DNA of 8,545 bases, from positions 1 to 8,545 of the forward strand of contig JAEXXR010000444.1 in NCBI GenBank assembly GCA_023405705.1, written 5' to 3'. Below, piece after piece: positions 5,926 to 8,545 of this stretch. This DNA is from Actinomycetes bacterium (lineage in GTDB: Bacteria; Actinomycetota; Thermoleophilia; Solirubrobacterales; Solirubrobacteraceae). A program made the position numbers and the translations under genes. The notes below the pieces were generated by a model. The model had not been told where the DNA came from, made no database searches, and saw only the letters and a program-made list of their open reading frames with translations. The first letter of the stretch is position 1. Each line of letters starts with the position of its first letter.

Positions 5926-6954
5926 CTACGTGGTGGGGGTTGGCCGGAGCGGCTCCGCGTCGCCGCGGATCCTCCGGGTGGTGCGACGTCTGGCGAGCGA
6001 TCTGCGCAGCGCCTCGATGCCGACGCCGGCGCAGATCGACAGCAGCAGCAGCCCGCCGACGACGGCGACGCGCGCCTGGTCGGGCAGGTCGCCGAGCGCC
6101 ATCCCGCTGCGCACGACGCCGACGAGCGCCAGCGCGACGAGCGTGCCGAAGATCGTGCCGCGGCCGCCGCGGATGTCGGCGCCGCCGAGCAGCACGACCG
6201 TCAGCACGAGCAGCTCCAGGCCGGTGCCGGTGTCGGCGCGGACCGACTGCAGCCGCGAGGTCATGAACAGCGCCGCGACGGCCGCCATCGCGCCGGTCGC
6301 GACGAACAGCCAGATCTTCATGCGGTCGACCCGCACGCCCGACATCGACGCGACCTCGGGCGCCGAGCCGGAGAAGAAGATCCGCCGGCCGAAGGTCGTG
6401 CGGTGCAGGGTCAGCGCGGCGGCGAGCGCCGCCAGCGCGAACAGCACGTGCGGGACCGTGATCAGCGTCCCGATCGCCAGGCGCGTGTCGCTGGCGACGA
6501 ACGACTCCGGCAGCGTCGTGATCGTCTCGTCGCCGACGATCGCGTTGGCGAGGCCGCGGTAGAGCGCCATCGTCCCGAGCGTCACGACGATCGACGACAG
6601 CCCGAAGCGCGTCACCAGCAGCCCGTTGACGAGGCCAGCGAGCGCGCCGAGCAGGACGGTCGCGACGATCGCGATCAGCAGCGGCACGTCGGCGGAGGCC
6701 ATCTCTCCGAAGACCACAGCCGAGAGGCCGAGCGTCGAGCCGACCGACAGGTCGATCTCGCGCATCACGATCAGCGGCGTCATCGCCAGCGCGATCAGGC
6801 CGATCTCCAGCGAGTCGGTCGCGATCTGCGAGAAGTTCTGGGAGTCGAAGAAGTACGGCGACAGCTGCGTCACCACGACGACCGCGACGACGAGCATCGC
6901 GACCGCGAACGCCTCGTGGGAGAAGGCGAAGCGGCGGGCGGCTGCGGGGATCAT
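5926..6954 (-). CDS. rhaQ: Rhamnose ABC transporter permease (second)
   Basis: A 342-residue integral membrane protein of the BPD_transp_2 (ribose/rhamnose/AI-2) permease family, one half of the channel. Hydrophobic segments begin at about 14-30, followed by IGLIALAMTPLIVM, the REIDLSVGSTLGLSAVV signature (65-81), 89-113, the GLSSIVVTLGTM motif (118-129), 165-183, 212-231, 247-258, 266-282 and 297-313. The order and REIDLSV motif resemble RhaQ of Rhizobium. The C-terminus (317-342) is a basic, cytoplasmic-looking tail rich in Arg. The ATG overlaps the rhaP stop by 4 bases (ATGA). AGGAGG lies 7 bases before it, inside the end of rhaP, so it is both coupled and well initiated. Which permease is P and which Q is assigned by similarity from memory; specificity for rhamnose comes from context. 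Confidence 0.85.
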   Translation of the reverse strand: MIPAAARRFAFSHEAFAVAMLVVAVVVVTQLSPYFFDSQNFSQIATDSLEIGLIALAMTPLIVMREIDLSVGSTLGLSAVVFGEMASADVPLLIAIVATVLLGALAGLVNGLLVTRFGLSSIVVTLGTMALYRGLANAIVGDETITTLPESFVASDTRLAIGTLITVPHVLFALAALAAALTLHRTTFGRRIFFSGSAPEVASMSGVRVDRMKIWLFVATGAMAAVAALFMTSRLQSVRADTGTGLELLVLTVVLLGGADIRGGRGTIFGTLVALALVGVVRSGMALGDLPDQARVAVVGGLLLLSICAGVGIEALRRSLARRRTTRRIRGDAEPLRPTPTT

Positions 6955-7942
6955 GCGACGGCCTCCTGCGTCGGCTCGGGTGCGCGCGCCGCCGTGCGCG
7001 AGCGGCGCAGGCGGGCGTCGGCGATGACGGCGAGCAGGATCAGCGCGCCGTAGGCGGCCTCCTGCCAGTACTGCGAGACGCCCAGGACGGCGAAGCCGTT
7101 GCCGATCACGCCGAGCAGCAGGCAGCCGAGCAGCGTGCCGGCGATCGAGCCGGAGCCGCCGAAGATCGAGGCGCCGCCGACGACGACGGCCGCGATCACG
7201 GTCAGCTCCATGCCGGCGCCGGCGGTGATCTGGGCGAAGCCGAAGCGGCTCAGGTACATCGCGCCGGCCAGGCCGGCGACCGCGCCGCTGAGCGCGAAGA
7301 CGAGCACGACCGTGCGGTCGACCGGCAGGCCGTGCAGCCGCGCGGCCGCGGGGTTGGAGCCGACCGCGAAGACGTTGCGGCCGGCGCGCGTCCAGCGCAG
7401 GAAGGCGAACGCCGCGAGCGCGACCGCGGCCGCGATCAGCACGAGCGGCGGGATCCCGAGCAGGCCGCCGGTGGCGAGGTCGGTCATGCCGCCGGGGACG
7501 TCCTCGGTGTTGACCTGGCCGCCGTCGGCGACGAGGTAGACCGCGCCGCGCACGACGCTCAGCATCCCGAGCGTGAAGATGATCGAGGGGACGCGCAGCT
7601 TCGCGATCAGGACGCCGTTGAGCAGGCCGACCGCGACGCCGACGGCGACCGCCAGCGCGTAGGCGACCGGCGTCGCCAGCTCGCCGTGCTGCTGGCAGAC
7701 GATCCCGACGGTGACCGCCGAGAGCCCGACCGTCGAGCCGATCGAGAGGTCGAAGTTGCGCGTCAGCATCACCATCAGCTGCGCACAGGCGAGCGCCGCG
7801 ATCAGCGAGATGTCGAGCAGGATGCTGCGCAGGTTGGACCCGGTCAGGAAGTCGCCGTTCTGCGCGGCGATCACGACGACCAGCAGCGCGATGAAGCCGG
7901 CCAGCGCCAGCTCGCGGACGCGCGCGAGGCTGCCGAGCGCGG

Positions 7943-7946
<4 letters not shown>
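6951..7946 (-). CDS. rhaP: Rhamnose ABC transporter permease (first)
   Basis: A 331-residue inner-membrane permease of the same BPD_transp_2 family as its neighbour, expected to pair with it in the importer. Hydrophobic stretches are visible at about 12-28, 43-61, 66-84, 92-115, 119-140, 166-183, 211-230, 247-261, 266-292 and 298-310. The family signature is LTRNFDLSIGSTVGLSAV (61-78), and RVPSIIFTLGML lies at 118-129. The C-terminal 25 residues are polar with an Arg cluster. The ATG overlaps the ATPase stop by 4 bases (ATGA), so translation is probably coupled. The longer open frame to the right is only a shadow of the ATPase gene. Its similarity to rhaQ is that of paralogous family members, not a recent duplication. 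Confidence 0.85.
6962..6967 (-). promoter_or_regulatory. Ribosome binding site of rhaQ inside rhaP
   Basis: AGGAGG lies 7 bases before the rhaQ ATG and within the last codons of rhaP. It confirms the ATG at 6954 and the 4-base overlap arrangement. Confidence 0.65.

Positions 7947-8545
<599 letters not shown>

Noticed and set aside
3480..6266. 928-codon open frame on the plus strand
   Set aside because: It spans the antisense of four well-supported genes and is low-complexity Arg/Asp/Ala; it is a shadow of their codon bias.

Overview
The window is a single, very compact operon read entirely on the minus strand (right to left), with nine genes. Both end genes run off the window. GC content is very high, codon third positions are almost all G or C, and the binding protein has a lipoprotein signal. 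This suggests a high-GC actinobacterium; a Solirubrobacterales-like lineage is a guess, not something I can prove. No gap between genes exceeds 16 bases and several genes overlap by 4 or 8 bases. I see no RNA gene, mobile element, CRISPR array, promoter or terminator; the operon's promoter must lie to the right of the window.

In order of transcription: the right-hand part (8545 to 4860) is a sugar ABC importer of the rhamnose type. It has an ATPase (rhaT, 5' part missing), two permeases (rhaP and rhaQ) and a lipoprotein sugar-binding protein (rhaS). The left-hand part (4850 to 1) is catabolic. It has an uncharacterised TIM-barrel-like protein, an enolase-superfamily acid-sugar dehydratase (L-rhamnonate dehydratase-like), a metallo-beta-lactamase-fold protein whose zinc motif has been replaced, an SDR closely resembling L-rhamnose 1-dehydrogenase, and L-rhamnose isomerase (rhaI, last residues missing).

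Together these suggest uptake of L-rhamnose (or a close 6-deoxy or pentose analogue) followed by two alternative first steps in one transcript. One is isomerisation to L-rhamnulose (kinase and aldolase not in the window). The other is oxidation to L-rhamnono-lactone, opening to L-rhamnonate, and dehydration to 2-keto-3-deoxy-L-rhamnonate. The lactone-opening and keto-acid-cleaving steps have no recognisable canonical enzyme here, but two unusual proteins sit where those enzymes would be expected. They are the main points of interest, along with a striking concentration of AGA arginine codons in rhaS.
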